A stretch of 64,000 nt of DNA from G958295935 sp965224235 (GTDB lineage Bacteria; Chloroflexota; Dehalococcoidia; Lucifugimonadales; Lucifugimonadaceae): positions 186,001 to 250,000 of the forward strand of contig CBDCYP010000001.1 of the NCBI GenBank assembly GCA_965224235.1, written 5' to 3'. Under the pieces are notes generated by a model. The model was not told the DNA's origin and made no database searches. It worked only from the letters and a program-made list of their open reading frames with translations. How positions within the stretch are numbered: position 1 is the first letter of the stretch; every line of letters begins with the position of its first letter. The translations under genes were made by a program, and so were the position numbers. Positions 6,705-15,646 of the stretch are shown piece after piece.

Positions 6705-8033
6705 ATGCACATCGATCCGCAAGAATCTCTGAAGCTCAACACGTACAACGTGAGGAGCGTCGAATTTGGAGCCAAGACCGAGTTGAGGGCCGACGCACTT
6801 GCCGTCGACATCGAGGAGGTGATCGCAGCCGCGAGGTCCGACCCGCGGGTAAATGCCGTCCAGGTGGAACTCGTTCATCCAGGCGAGTCGACCCGCGTCA
6901 CGGCCATCAAGGACGTCATTGAACCTCGGGTGAAAATCTCCGGCCCCGGACAGGTGTATCCGGGGGTCGCCGGCAGGCCGGTGTCGTCGGTAGGCGTGGG
7001 AGAGACGAATCGTCTTTCCGGCGTGGCAGTAACCGCGCTCAGCCCGATCAAATCCTATGAACTCGCAAGCCCGGCTGGGGGCGTCGTAGGCGGCGCGGCA
7101 GGACCGGGATCAAATCTATTCGACATGAGCGGACCCGGCGCCGACGCCTCGCCGTATGGCGCCTTGCACCACATTTGTATGAGCCTTGGCGTGAGCCCGG
7201 CGCTACATCTCGACGATCAAAACGAGACGATTCATGCGGCCGCGCTACGGGTCGCCGACCTGCTTGCAAATACGACTCTCGACGCGCCGGCAGACGAATC
7301 CGAGGTGTTTGGCAACCGGCCTCTGAACGACGACGTTCCCTCCGTTGTGTACGTTGCCTGCATGAATTCACCTCAGCACTATGCCAACAGCCTGAACGCA
7401 TACGGCGTCGCCATCTACGGGTTGACCAGGCAGACGCCTCCATGGGTGTTACGGCCCACCGAAATTCTCGACGGAGCGATCTGCGGCTCCTACAGCTACG
7501 AGATGATTAATAACCCCGTGGTCACGGGCCTGCTCCGCAAGCATCGGGCCGGGGAGTGCAACTTTATCGGCGTCATCACTATACGGACCCGTTGGAGTTC
7601 ACAAGCCGAAAAGAACGTTCAGTCGGGCCAGACGGCGCGCATAGCGCGTGACCTCGGCGCATCCGGCGCGGTCGTCACATGGGACGCGGGCGGCAACGAC
7701 TTCATGGAGGTCGCCAGAGTGGTGCAAGCCTGCGAACGGGCCGGGATTGACACGGTGCTCTTGACGGGCGAAGAGGATCCCGACAACGAAGGTCCGGCGC
7801 TGCTTGAGCCGCTGACTGAGATGAAGGCCGTCGTTAGTTCCGGTATAGGCGCCAACATGTGGTACGAACGCACTCCCATGCCCGCGGTAGAGCGAGTGGT
7901 GGGCGCTCAGCAGGTGCAATTGAACTTCGGACCCAACGAGCCGCTGCAGATTCTGGACGCAAGATGCGAACTGGCCACCTTACAGTCGGAAGACCACTAC
8001 GGCTTCGGTTTCAGGAGTTGCTTCAGCTACTGA
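6705..8033 (+). CDS. Glycine/sarcosine/betaine reductase component B alpha/beta pro-protein (GrdE family)
   Basis: 442 residues from an ATG with GGAGGAG 8 nt upstream. In GrdE/GrdG/GrdI the pro-protein is cut before a Cys that becomes a pyruvoyl group, giving the beta and alpha subunits that bind the amine substrate. Family landmarks: VQVELVHPGESTRVTAIKDV, EPRVKISGPGQVYPGV, DMSGPGADASPYG, then PTEILDGAI-C-GSYSYEMINNP, NFIGVITI, IDTVLLTGEED and the tail VVSSGIGANMWYERTPMPAVERVVG. The Cys in GAICGSY aligns with the processing Cys, but the usual longer SGNCVSACDKN context is shortened. It lies 181 bp after the Sec-FTR. The substrate (glycine, sarcosine, betaine or other) cannot be decided here; the Sec component B (GrdB) is not visible in the window. 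Confidence 0.88.
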   Translation: MHIDPQESLKLNTYNVRSVEFGAKTELRADALAVDIEEVIAAARSDPRVNAVQVELVHPGESTRVTAIKDVIEPRVKISGPGQVYPGVAGRPVSSVGVGETNRLSGVAVTALSPIKSYELASPAGGVVGGAAGPGSNLFDMSGPGADASPYGALHHICMSLGVSPALHLDDQNETIHAAALRVADLLANTTLDAPADESEVFGNRPLNDDVPSVVYVACMNSPQHYANSLNAYGVAIYGLTRQTPPWVLRPTEILDGAICGSYSYEMINNPVVTGLLRKHRAGECNFIGVITIRTRWSSQAEKNVQSGQTARIARDLGASGAVVTWDAGGNDFMEVARVVQACERAGIDTVLLTGEEDPDNEGPALLEPLTEMKAVVSSGIGANMWYERTPMPAVERVVGAQQVQLNFGPNEPLQILDARCELATLQSEDHYGFGFRSCFSY

Positions 8034-8252
8034 TTCAGCTGTTGCCGCTACTGTTCGTGCGCGGGCGCGGGCTCAGCAAGTAATGCATGGCGGGTCGTTT
8101 TCACATCGAGGGACCGGACGTTGAGCGCGTTAAGCATGTAACATATCGGCCGAAATAGTGGAGCGGGTGTGTGTGACTGCATTGGCATGTCTCGACACCG
8201 CGTGAGCGCGCGGACCATTATCGGCTGCGTCATAAAAATGAGAGGAACCGAG

Positions 8253-10094
8253 TTGATTCCAAAGAAGTTTTTGATTCTGGCTGCCATTGCCATTGCCGCG
8301 ATCGTAGTGGCGGCGTGCGGCGGCGGCGATGACCCCGAACCTGCGACCCAGGCGCCGGCGCCGGCGGCGACAACCGCTCCGGCAGCTACCGTGAAGGCAG
8401 TGGTACCAACCATCGCTCCGGTTCTGTCGACCGCAACATCGGTCCCGGCCGCGCCCACATCTACACCGGCGCCCACAGCCACGCCACCAGCCTCCGGACC
8501 GACCGGTACGCTGAACGTGGGTGTGGCGTTGATCACGCCACCCAACTTCTTGCCCAGCAAGATCCCGTGGCCAGGCAATCTCAACATCATTTCCTGGGGA
8601 GTCGGAGAGGGGTTGGTTCGCACCGACTATGTGAAGCCTCCGCTAATTGGCGAGTTGAACGACACGGGCATTGCTCCCAGCTGGGAAATCGCCTCCGATC
8701 TTTCGAAGATCACCTTCCAGATTCGCGAGGGAGTTGATTTCCACGACGACTGGGGTGAGTTGACAGCACACGACGTGGCGTTCAGTTTCAATGAAACCCA
8801 GGCCGATGGCAGCACGTGGGCTCGAGTCGAAATTGGCGACTTCATGTCAGAGGGCGTCGCGCTGGATGACCGTACGTTTGAGTTCCGTTTCAAAAAGTGG
8901 AGCGGCCTGTGGTACGGGTGGATGCACCAGAACACTGGATCCGTACCGATGATCAGCAAGAAGGCATACGACGAACTTGGCTACGACAAAGCCGTACTGA
9001 CCCCCGTGTTCACCGGCCCGTTCGAGGTGGACGAATGGAAGGGCAACGACATCGTTCAACTTTCGGCAATCGATCCTCACTGGCGTCAGACACCCGGCGT
9101 CGCCAACGTAAAGATCGTCGAAATTGGCGAAGTTGCGACTCGCCTGGCGGCATTCAAGACCGGTGAGATCCACCTGGCGCAGTTCCCAACCAACAGACTG
9201 GCCGACGCCGCTGAGGCGACTGGCGGAACTTTCCATGAAATCGGAAATCCGTCGTCGAGACACGTGGCGTTCGCCGGCAACTACTGGATGAAGCAAGACC
9301 ACAATAGCGGGGAGGACATCTACCCCCGGCCGGGTCTGAAGCCTGATGACGAGCACCCCTGGATCGGAGACCCCGAAAACCCGGCCAACATGGAACGCGC
9401 CCGTCTGATCAGGCACGCTATGGCGCAGGCCATCGACCGGGACCTCATCAACCAGGAAGTTCTTCTTGGCCTTGGCTCGCCACAGTACACCTGGTACGGG
9501 TTCGACAAGAACGCCAACCCCGAGTTCTTCAAGGACGAATGGATTATTCCGTACGATCCTGAAGGCGCCAAGCAGACGATTGCCGAGCAGGGCTTCCCTG
9601 ACGGGTTTAAAGTTCCCTTCTACCTGCCGCCCGATGTGCCTGGCGTCGTTAGCGTCGAGATCGGGGAGGCGATCGCGCAGATGTGGAGAAACATCGGGCT
9701 CGACGTTAGCATCGAAAGCACCGCGTATCAGGCCCGAAGGCCAACCATGGTTGAACGATCGATCGACGTGGTCTGGATGTGGGCTTCAAACGCCTCGGTC
9801 GGTAAGATCGACGATGCTCACAGCCACGGAGTGATTCCCTCAGCGGGATGGAACCGCGGCATGGAGATTCAGTGGGTGCTCGACCTCTGGATGGAAGCCG
9901 ACGCCGAGGAAGATCCGCAGAAGCGCATCGAGATCAACATCCGTGCTGAGGACATGCAAGCGCACTGGTTGACGGTGGCGCCGGTTGTAGGCGTCCCCAG
10001 CATTTGGGTGGCCAGCGGAGACGTACTTGAGTGGAGGCCATTCTCGGAAGGCGCCGGCTACGCCGGTACATTCGAGTCGGTCGTCTTGAAGTAA
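8253..10094 (+). CDS. ABC transporter substrate-binding lipoprotein (oligopeptide/SBP family 5)
   Basis: 613 residues from a TTG at 8253 with AGAGGA 6 nt upstream; an ATG at 8238 is the alternative. Signal sequence KKFLILAAIAIAAIVVAAC ends in a lipobox with Cys at about residue 20, followed by an Ala/Pro/Thr linker (APAPAATTAPA...). The mature part has family-5 features: NIISWGVGEGLVRTDYVKP, VDFHDDWGELTAHDVAFS, FTGPFEVDEW, RLAAFKTGEI and AMAQAIDRDLINQ. It is closest within the window to the protein at 60048-61883. Followed by a hairpin and two permease genes; no ATPase adjoins. Ligand unknown; proximity to the grd locus makes an amine or peptide ligand a guess only. Confidence 0.9.
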   Translation: MIPKKFLILAAIAIAAIVVAACGGGDDPEPATQAPAPAATTAPAATVKAVVPTIAPVLSTATSVPAAPTSTPAPTATPPASGPTGTLNVGVALITPPNFLPSKIPWPGNLNIISWGVGEGLVRTDYVKPPLIGELNDTGIAPSWEIASDLSKITFQIREGVDFHDDWGELTAHDVAFSFNETQADGSTWARVEIGDFMSEGVALDDRTFEFRFKKWSGLWYGWMHQNTGSVPMISKKAYDELGYDKAVLTPVFTGPFEVDEWKGNDIVQLSAIDPHWRQTPGVANVKIVEIGEVATRLAAFKTGEIHLAQFPTNRLADAAEATGGTFHEIGNPSSRHVAFAGNYWMKQDHNSGEDIYPRPGLKPDDEHPWIGDPENPANMERARLIRHAMAQAIDRDLINQEVLLGLGSPQYTWYGFDKNANPEFFKDEWIIPYDPEGAKQTIAEQGFPDGFKVPFYLPPDVPGVVSVEIGEAIAQMWRNIGLDVSIESTAYQARRPTMVERSIDVVWMWASNASVGKIDDAHSHGVIPSAGWNRGMEIQWVLDLWMEADAEEDPQKRIEINIRAEDMQAHWLTVAPVVGVPSIWVASGDVLEWRPFSEGAGYAGTFESVVLK

Positions 10095-10103
10095 GTTCGG
10101 TTA

Positions 10104-10155
10104 CGATCGCGGCGGCGAGGTCAAATTGACCCCTCGTCGTCGCGATCAGTTTTAG
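10104..10155 (+). terminator. Hairpin between binding-protein and permease genes
   Basis: GATCGCGGCGGCGAGG (10105-10120) pairs with CCCTCGTCGTCGCGATC (10131-10147) with a few G-T pairs, loop TCAAATTGAC, followed by AGTTTTAG. It may cut permease expression relative to the binding protein. Confidence 0.6.
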
Positions 10156-10254
10156 TCGGGCTTTAGTCGGGCACTCCCTGAGGGCAGCGTCGGCGCGAAC
10201 GCCGGTTTCGCGGCCTCTAAGTTGTCCGGGAAAGTGTAAAAACGGGCGTCGGTA

Positions 10255-11172
10255 ATGGCCAGGTTTCTGGTACGACGATTCTTCTACGCGATCGCCGTCG
10301 TCATCTTGGTGACGCTGTTCGTATTTGTTTTGTCCCGTGCGTCAGGGGACCCGCGCACCGTTTTCCTGAACGAATACACCACCCAGGAACAGTGGGACGA
10401 ATGGGGCCGCCAGTGGGGCCTCGACAAGCCGCTCATCGTACAGTACGGACTTTGGTTGGGGCGCGCCGCGACCGGAAATCTCGGCCAATCTCTACGGGAA
10501 AGCCGGCCGGTTCTGGACGTCATACTGGAAAGGGTCCCGGCCACCGTCCAACTAGCGGCCGGAGCATTCGCGTTTGCGATCTTCCTGGGGCTGCCGTTTG
10601 GCGTATTGTCCGCCGTCTGGCGCGGTAGCTGGATGGACTACCTTGGCCGAACCATTGCGTTGTTCGGCCAGGCCCTCCCGCCGTTCTGGTTAGGGATCAT
10701 GCTGATCCTTGTGTTTTCGGTGCAACTCGGGTGGTTGCCGACGAGCCGGCGGGAAGGACTCGATCACTTTATCCTTCCCTCCGTCACACTTGGCTGGCTC
10801 ACCGCCTCAGGTCTGCTTCGCCTCGTGCGATCCGCCATGCTGGAAGTTCTAGACTCTGAGTACGTGAAAATGGCTCGGGCGAAAGGCGTTGGATCGAACG
10901 CGATTATCTGGAAACACGCCTTCCGCAACGCCATGATCGCGCCATTGACATACGCCTCACTGGTGTTTGTCGCCTTCCTGACGGGCGCCGTTGTTACCGA
11001 AACGGTGTTTTCATGGCCTGGGTTGGGCAGGCTGGCAGTTACTTCAGTAAACAACCTTGATTTGGCTGTGTTGTCGGGCGTGGTTTTGCTACTGACTGCG
11101 CTGTACGTGATAGTTAACTTCCTGACCGACGTTCTTTACGCGGTGATTGATCCCAGGATACGGCTGGAATGA
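10255..11172 (+). CDS. ABC transporter permease, DppB type
   Basis: 305 residues, about six membrane segments. The first (FYAIAVVILVTLFVFVLSR) is followed by the long periplasmic loop typical of DppB/OppB. The cytoplasmic EAA-like loop is EYVKMARAKGVGSNAIIWKHAFRNA. Ends at 11172, overlapping the next permease start by 4 bp (ATGA), which indicates coupling. Very similar to 62033-62947. Uses the binding protein at 8253-10094 by position; ATPases are probably shared from elsewhere, such as 24503-26577. Confidence 0.92.
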   Translation: MARFLVRRFFYAIAVVILVTLFVFVLSRASGDPRTVFLNEYTTQEQWDEWGRQWGLDKPLIVQYGLWLGRAATGNLGQSLRESRPVLDVILERVPATVQLAAGAFAFAIFLGLPFGVLSAVWRGSWMDYLGRTIALFGQALPPFWLGIMLILVFSVQLGWLPTSRREGLDHFILPSVTLGWLTASGLLRLVRSAMLEVLDSEYVKMARAKGVGSNAIIWKHAFRNAMIAPLTYASLVFVAFLTGAVVTETVFSWPGLGRLAVTSVNNLDLAVLSGVVLLLTALYVIVNFLTDVLYAVIDPRIRLE

Positions 11173-12083
11173 ACCTTAGTCCCGTAATTGCAGAAGTGCA
11201 GTCGCCTGTGATACCCGGTCAGGATCGCGGCCGCATAGGCGGCTGGATTCATGAGTTCAACCGCTATCCGGTTATCCCGGGGATCATCATGCTCTTCATG
11301 GTGATCGCGGCCGTTTTTGCTCCTGTCGTGGCGCCCCATGACCCACTGTTCGGGTATCTGGGTGACCGTGAGATACCTCCGGTCTGGTATCCGGAAGGAA
11401 CCGCCAACCACATCATGGGGACCGACCCCCAGGGTAGGGATGTGTTGAGCCGCGTTATTTACGGCGCCCGGATCTCCATTTTGATCGTTGTGACGGTGGT
11501 TGCTATTGGCGGGACCTCCGGGACCGCTTTGGGAATCATCGCGGCCTGGTATGGCCGCCACGTCGATGAGGTCATCATGCGGGCCGTCGACTTCACTCTG
11601 GCGGTACCGTTTATTCTCGTCGCGCTTGTGTCGGTCATCGTTTTTGGCCAGAGTATGACCGTAGTGGTCGTCCTGCTCGCCGTGTTCAGCTGGAACGGAT
11701 TCGCGCGCCAAATACGGGCCGACGTTCTGAGGATCAAAACGGCCGACTACGTTTCGTTGGCGCAGGTCGCAGGAGCATCCACGTTCTGGGTAATGTGGAA
11801 GCACCTACTCCCGGGCGTTATAAACACGATGACTGTCGTCGCCACGCTGCGGGTCGGTTCGCTTATCCTCGCAGAGGCTACGCTTAGTTTCCTGGGCGCA
11901 GGCATCCCGCCGCCTACCCCCGCTTGGGGGGTCATGGTGGCGGACGGCAGGGAATACCTAGCCACCTCGTGGTGGATCGCATTCTTCCCGGGCCTGGCTA
12001 TATTCCTACTGGTACTGTCGAGTAATTTCCTCGGCGATTGGCTACGCGACCGGCTCGACCCACGCTTGCGCCAACTTGACTAG
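11169..12083 (+). CDS. ABC transporter permease, DppC type
   Basis: 304 residues. A cytoplasmic N-terminus precedes GIIMLFMVIAAVFAPVVAP, then the conserved HIMGTDPQGRDVLSRVIYGAR, and the EAA loop DYVSLAQVAGASTFWVMWKHLLPG, ending WLRDRLDPRLRQLD. Start ATG lies inside the stop of the upstream permease. Its TAG stop (12081-12083) coincides with the CTAG target site of the IS element that follows directly. Confidence 0.92.
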   Translation: MNLSPVIAEVQSPVIPGQDRGRIGGWIHEFNRYPVIPGIIMLFMVIAAVFAPVVAPHDPLFGYLGDREIPPVWYPEGTANHIMGTDPQGRDVLSRVIYGARISILIVVTVVAIGGTSGTALGIIAAWYGRHVDEVIMRAVDFTLAVPFILVALVSVIVFGQSMTVVVVLLAVFSWNGFARQIRADVLRIKTADYVSLAQVAGASTFWVMWKHLLPGVINTMTVVATLRVGSLILAEATLSFLGAGIPPPTPAWGVMVADGREYLATSWWIAFFPGLAIFLLVLSSNFLGDWLRDRLDPRLRQLD

Positions 12084-12901
12084 GGACTGTTAACATTATC
12101 TCAGCGCATCAGCTATGAGGGCGAACAATATGAATCCCGGAAAGAGGGCGTCCGGCTTTTCAAAGCGGGAGAAGATACGGCGGTAGCCTTACAATCTCCG
12201 GAACAGGCGCGCTCGATCTCATTTCGCCTCTTGTACATCTCCCTGTCGTACTTCCCAGGGTTCGACCCGGCTTCTGAGCGGTGGAACGACAGGCGTGAAC
12301 CCCAGCGCCGGCGCAAGTTGGCGCGTCTCGCCACCCTCGTACGCCCGGTCCATTGCCAGAGCCAAACTGTGGGCGTTGTGCGCCAAGACGCCTGAGCAGG
12401 CTGCGCCCTTCAGGCGCATAGCGGGCCTTTCCCGGAGAGAGCGGGAAGGTCATGGCCGTTCGGGCACCCGCGGCAACCATATGAATCCTGGTAGTCTATC
12501 CGCCACGGGATCTGCCGATGGATTGCGGTCCGTTTCTTTTAACGCTCCAGTACCGTCGGGGTGTACCTTGACGATGGTACTGTCCATCGAGACCGGCTTG
12601 AGCTTGATTCGGACTATCCGTTCCCGCTGCAGCCGTTCGAATACCCTGTCGAGCACGCCGTTCTTCGACCAGCGATTCATCCTGGTGTAGATGGTGTGCC
12701 AGTTGCCAAAGCGTGCCGGCAACCCACGCCACTTGCGTCCGTTCCCGGCGGCGTAAAGGATTGCGTTGAGTACCTGCAGGTTCGGCATGCTTACGTTGCC
12801 CCTCTGCGCTGGCAGGCAGTGAGCGATGCGTTCATACCGGGATTGTGTGATTTCCAACCGGCAAAGATAACATGTTCAAACCCGTTAGTGTTAACAGGCC
12901 C
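12083..12901 (-). mobile_element. Decayed IS5-family insertion sequence
   Basis: About 815 bp bounded by 18-bp imperfect inverted repeats (GGGACTGTTAACATTATC at 12083-12100; reverse complement of 12884-12901 reads GGGCCTGTTAACACTAAC) with a CTAG on each side. Inside, on the minus strand, is an IS5/IS427-like transposase in pieces. Insertion lies between two convergent genes exactly at their stops. Confidence 0.88.
12113..12857 (-). pseudogene. IS5-family transposase, multiple frameshifts
   Basis: The N-terminal part is intact in one frame from 12857 (ITQSRYERIAHCLPAQRGN, GRKWRGLPARFGNWHTIYTRMNRW, SMDSTIVKVHPDG: the DDE N-domain and first Asp). The rest is spread over other frames: APEGRSLLRRLG, then MDRAYEGGETRQLAPALGFTPVVP, then YDREMYKRRNEIER (DDE Glu region). 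IS427-group elements use one programmed frameshift, but several breaks are seen here and a C-terminal part is garbled, so I call it dead. Confidence 0.82.
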
Positions 12902-13662
12902 TAGTCATCTTCCCAATCGTCCCCGTCGTAGTCGGGCTGGGCTGTGTTCGTCCCGCGTCCCAAGGTCAACGGCGCCGTGGGCAACCGTTTGCCGCGATCC
13001 TCGCGTTGCTCAAGTTTTGCGATGGCTTCCCGCAAATTGGTCAACTCATGAACGTCGGCGCTGTCGGCGTCGAAGAGCAAGGCCGATACCGGCAGATCGC
13101 GGAGGGCTTCCAGGGCTTCTACCGGCGGCAGTTGCCCGACCTCGAGAAATACGTGCATGTTGAACAGAGACATGGTTTCCTGAAGGGAAATTACGTCTTC
13201 AACCGTCGCGAGGCTGGAACCGCTTTCCTGTCGAATCACGAGAAATTCGAACGGCATGTCTTCGATGGCGCGGGCACGTCTGTCTGTCATTTCGGCAGGC
13301 GCGACGTAGCCGCTGTCCATGCCGTCGTCCCTGAGAATTACCGAACCCGCCTCACCTGAGTGGATAAGCACAAAGTGGCATCCAGCCTCCTTGAGCGCAT
13401 CCAACGACTCCAATTCGGCAGACGACAGGGCGATCCCCCAAAGACCTTTCCAGTCTTCGGGCGGTTTCGGCGTTTCGGAAGTTGCTACGTCGAAAACGAG
13501 CAAGTCCAACGCGCCGACCACGTCGAGGGGCAGTTCGTCACGGCCGGTCCTGCCCGCCAAAAGAATGAGCGGCGTTTTACTTCGATTTTGCGGTTGGCCA
13601 AAACCGATCGGCGCGGGGTCCATTTGGCCAAGACTTGAAAGCGTATCGGCTAACTTGCTCAA
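12901..13662 (-). CDS. Hypothetical protein paired with PAC2 protein
   Basis: 253 residues, soluble, overlapping the upstream PAC2 gene by 4 bp. Alternating hydrophobic strands (PLILLAGRT, LDLLVFDVATS, CHFVLIHSG, EFLVIRQESG, MHVFLEVGQ, VSALLFDADS) suggest a TIM-barrel-like fold. The C-terminus is acidic (DYDGDDWEDD). No catalytic motif recognised. The stop codon sits in the CTAG bordering the IS element; before insertion it overlapped the permease stop. Confidence 0.75.
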   Translation of the reverse strand: MSKLADTLSSLGQMDPAPIGFGQPQNRSKTPLILLAGRTGRDELPLDVVGALDLLVFDVATSETPKPPEDWKGLWGIALSSAELESLDALKEAGCHFVLIHSGEAGSVILRDDGMDSGYVAPAEMTDRRARAIEDMPFEFLVIRQESGSSLATVEDVISLQETMSLFNMHVFLEVGQLPPVEALEALRDLPVSALLFDADSADVHELTNLREAIAKLEQREDRGKRLPTAPLTLGRGTNTAQPDYDGDDWEDD

Positions 13663-14627
13663 TCGGTAGTGGGTCCTTCCGGATCAGTCGATCCTCTTTG
13701 GCGGCGCAGGTAGTCTTCCAGTTCCAGCAGGATCTCCCCCGGTTCCGGGTGTCGCGACGCCTCTTCTTCGGTGTCGTAGCGTTCTTCCAAACGCTTGACG
13801 TATCCAGCGATCTCATTTTCGCCCTCAAGCGCCCGGGTCAAGTTAGCCGCGTACTCTTCGGACTCTACCCTGAGTTCGTCCATCTCCATTTCACGGGGCA
13901 GGAACTGCTGTAGCTCCCGAAGGATGGCGTGGGCCAGCGACGGGTTGTGGGCGACCTGGACGTAGTGCGGCGCATGGCCCCACAAGCTCACCCAGGGCAC
14001 ACCGCGCCTGGAGTACCTTTCCGTGATGACCGAGGTGATTCCGGACGGCCCTTCATAAGCGGGCCGTGGAAACCGCAGCCCTTCGTAGCCTCGTCCCAAG
14101 TCGTCCTGTCCAGCAGAAACGGTCACGCGAGGCGATCGCGTGTGTGGCACTGAATCGAGCAGGGCGCCGACCGTTATTAACAGGTCGACGTTTGCGGGGT
14201 CTGCGACCTCGAGCAATTGGTCGGCGTAGCGTCTCCACTGGAGATGCGGTTCAACTCCCAGAAAAACAATGACGTCTCGCTGTTCCTGAATGGGAGAATT
14301 TTCGGGTTGCCAGTAATAGAACTCGTTGGTCGGCCAATTGAGCATCCTGACACCATCGTCCCCAAAGCTCACCGTAGGCCGCTGCTGCGAGAAATCATAG
14401 AAATGTTCCGGGTCGATGGACGCGAACTTTTCTGTGGGCAACCTCCGGTTGACCTCGCGGATGGTCCGGCTGGCGGCTTCGGCCGCGTCCGGCCACCCAG
14501 CCCAGGCGGCGATCAGAACCGTCCGCCTGAATTGAGGTCGTTCGAGGTATGTCAGAGTAGGCAAGTCGCCAGGACGCGATTCGCCCGGAGAACCGGCCTT
14601 TCGACCGCTTAGGTTGCTACTGGGCAC
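13659..14627 (-). CDS. PAC2 family protein (proteasome-assembly-chaperone-like)
   Basis: 322 residues. The PAC2 domain spans roughly residues 25-260: RRTVLIAAWAGWPDAAEAASRTI, an EHFYDFSQQRPTV strand pair (hallmark of the family), DVIVFLGVEPHLQWRRYADQLL, LLITVGALLDSVPHTRSP and VPWVSLWGHAPHYVQVAHNP. The C-terminal part is charged and helical. Bacterial PAC2 proteins occur in actinobacteria and Chloroflexota; their exact role is unsettled. Co-transcribed with 12901-13662. Confidence 0.88.
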   Translation of the reverse strand: MPSSNLSGRKAGSPGESRPGDLPTLTYLERPQFRRTVLIAAWAGWPDAAEAASRTIREVNRRLPTEKFASIDPEHFYDFSQQRPTVSFGDDGVRMLNWPTNEFYYWQPENSPIQEQRDVIVFLGVEPHLQWRRYADQLLEVADPANVDLLITVGALLDSVPHTRSPRVTVSAGQDDLGRGYEGLRFPRPAYEGPSGITSVITERYSRRGVPWVSLWGHAPHYVQVAHNPSLAHAILRELQQFLPREMEMDELRVESEEYAANLTRALEGENEIAGYVKRLEERYDTEEEASRHPEPGEILLELEDYLRRQRGSTDPEGPTTD

Positions 14628-14745
14628 AGTTCAGCATCCGCCCGGCCTTGTGGCACGATTGGGCCGAATATTCCGGGGGTAGGGGAGGACGGATGGGGAG
14701 AGCGGGATTAAAAAAACGCCTCTGCGTCGGCGGGCTGTTATGCGC

Positions 14746-15552
14746 CTAACCCGTCATGCATCGGATCAACGATCGGTCGTAGGGAAGCATTGTACAGTCG
14801 AATCGCGGAAAGGGTGAGACGGTCTCTTCAGCCATCGGTGTGCCGGCCGAAAGTTCTTTGATGGCTATTTCAACCAGCAGGGGCAGCGACGCGACGTCTT
14901 CCGCGTTGTATCGGATGAGCGTATCCAACGCCTCGTCTTCGCCCTGCTGCGCCATTTCCCACAGCAAAACCGCGTGCCTGCCGTCCAGATCGGCCAGTCC
15001 GCCCTGACGATTTAGTCCGGTCGAGCGCTCGATCTTTTTGAGTCCTCCGCGGTACCCAAGGCGGGCCAGAACCCAGCGCAGGTCCATGTGGGCGAATCCC
15101 GTCGGCAGTTCCCCAAACTCTCCGCGTAGAAACGGCAGGTCGAACGATGCGCCATTGAACGTTACGATGAGCTTGTAGTTCCGCAGAGCGCACAGAAACT
15201 CATCGAGATTGTCGCCCCGGACATAAGGGTGAAACCCCGAGTTGTCCAGGACGCCGACCATTGTCGTGTAGGAATACTCTGATGACAGCCCTGTAGTCTC
15301 GATATCCAAAAACGCGGCGTCATCGACAAACTCGGCGTACAGCCGCCACCGTTCTCCGGCTGGCAGAACCCGTGCGAACCAGGCCGCGTCACGCTGACTC
15401 AGTCGGACAACCGATTCCTCGAGTTCGGACGTTTGCCGGGCGTCGGCCTGCCCTGACTGAACCAGGTCGTCCCAGTCGGTGATGCCCTGTTCCCACCATG
15501 ACTCTTCGGTGACTCGCCCTACGCCTGTGAGATGCAGAAACGAATGGGTCAG
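14746..15552 (-). CDS. RNase H-like DEDD exonuclease domain protein (YprB-like)
   Basis: About 268 residues if started at the CTG at 15552; the first ATG/GTG/TTG in frame is a TTG at 15309, immediately before the first catalytic Asp. The upstream part is clearly coding (LLTHSFLHLTGVGRVTEESWW, EQGITDWDDLV: a helix-hairpin-helix-like region typical of these proteins), so the true start is upstream and noncanonical, or a sequence error hides it. DEDD motifs: LDIETTGL, FNGASFDLPFL, YNAEDVASLPLL. The role is probably 3'-5' exonuclease-type nucleic acid processing. Confidence 0.78.
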   Translation of the reverse strand: MTHSFLHLTGVGRVTEESWWEQGITDWDDLVQSGQADARQTSELEESVVRLSQRDAAWFARVLPAGERWRLYAEFVDDAAFLDIETTGLSSEYSYTTMVGVLDNSGFHPYVRGDNLDEFLCALRNYKLIVTFNGASFDLPFLRGEFGELPTGFAHMDLRWVLARLGYRGGLKKIERSTGLNRQGGLADLDGRHAVLLWEMAQQGEDEALDTLIRYNAEDVASLPLLVEIAIKELSAGTPMAEETVSPFPRFDCTMLPYDRSLIRCMTG

Positions 15553-15646
15553 CAGGGCGGAAGCCCCGTTCCGCCACCACGACTCTCGATGGACCAGTTC
15601 ATACGGTGATTACTACATACCGACATATACGACCCGATATGCCCAA

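Noticed and set aside
6555..6735. Small plus-strand ORF between FTR and the GrdE-family gene
   Set aside because: It overlaps the GrdE-family start, has no ribosome site and no recognisable features.
8031..8090. Readthrough of the GrdE-family TGA into a Cys-rich tail
   Set aside because: The protein reaches its normal family C-terminus and the tail resembles nothing known.
8048..8623. Minus-strand ORF over the binding-protein signal region
   Set aside because: Antisense of the Ala/Pro/Thr linker; Val/Ala/Gly-rich artefact.
12113..12857. IS transposase as an intact two-ORF element with programmed frameshift
   Set aside because: More than one frame change is needed and the C-terminal region is garbled.
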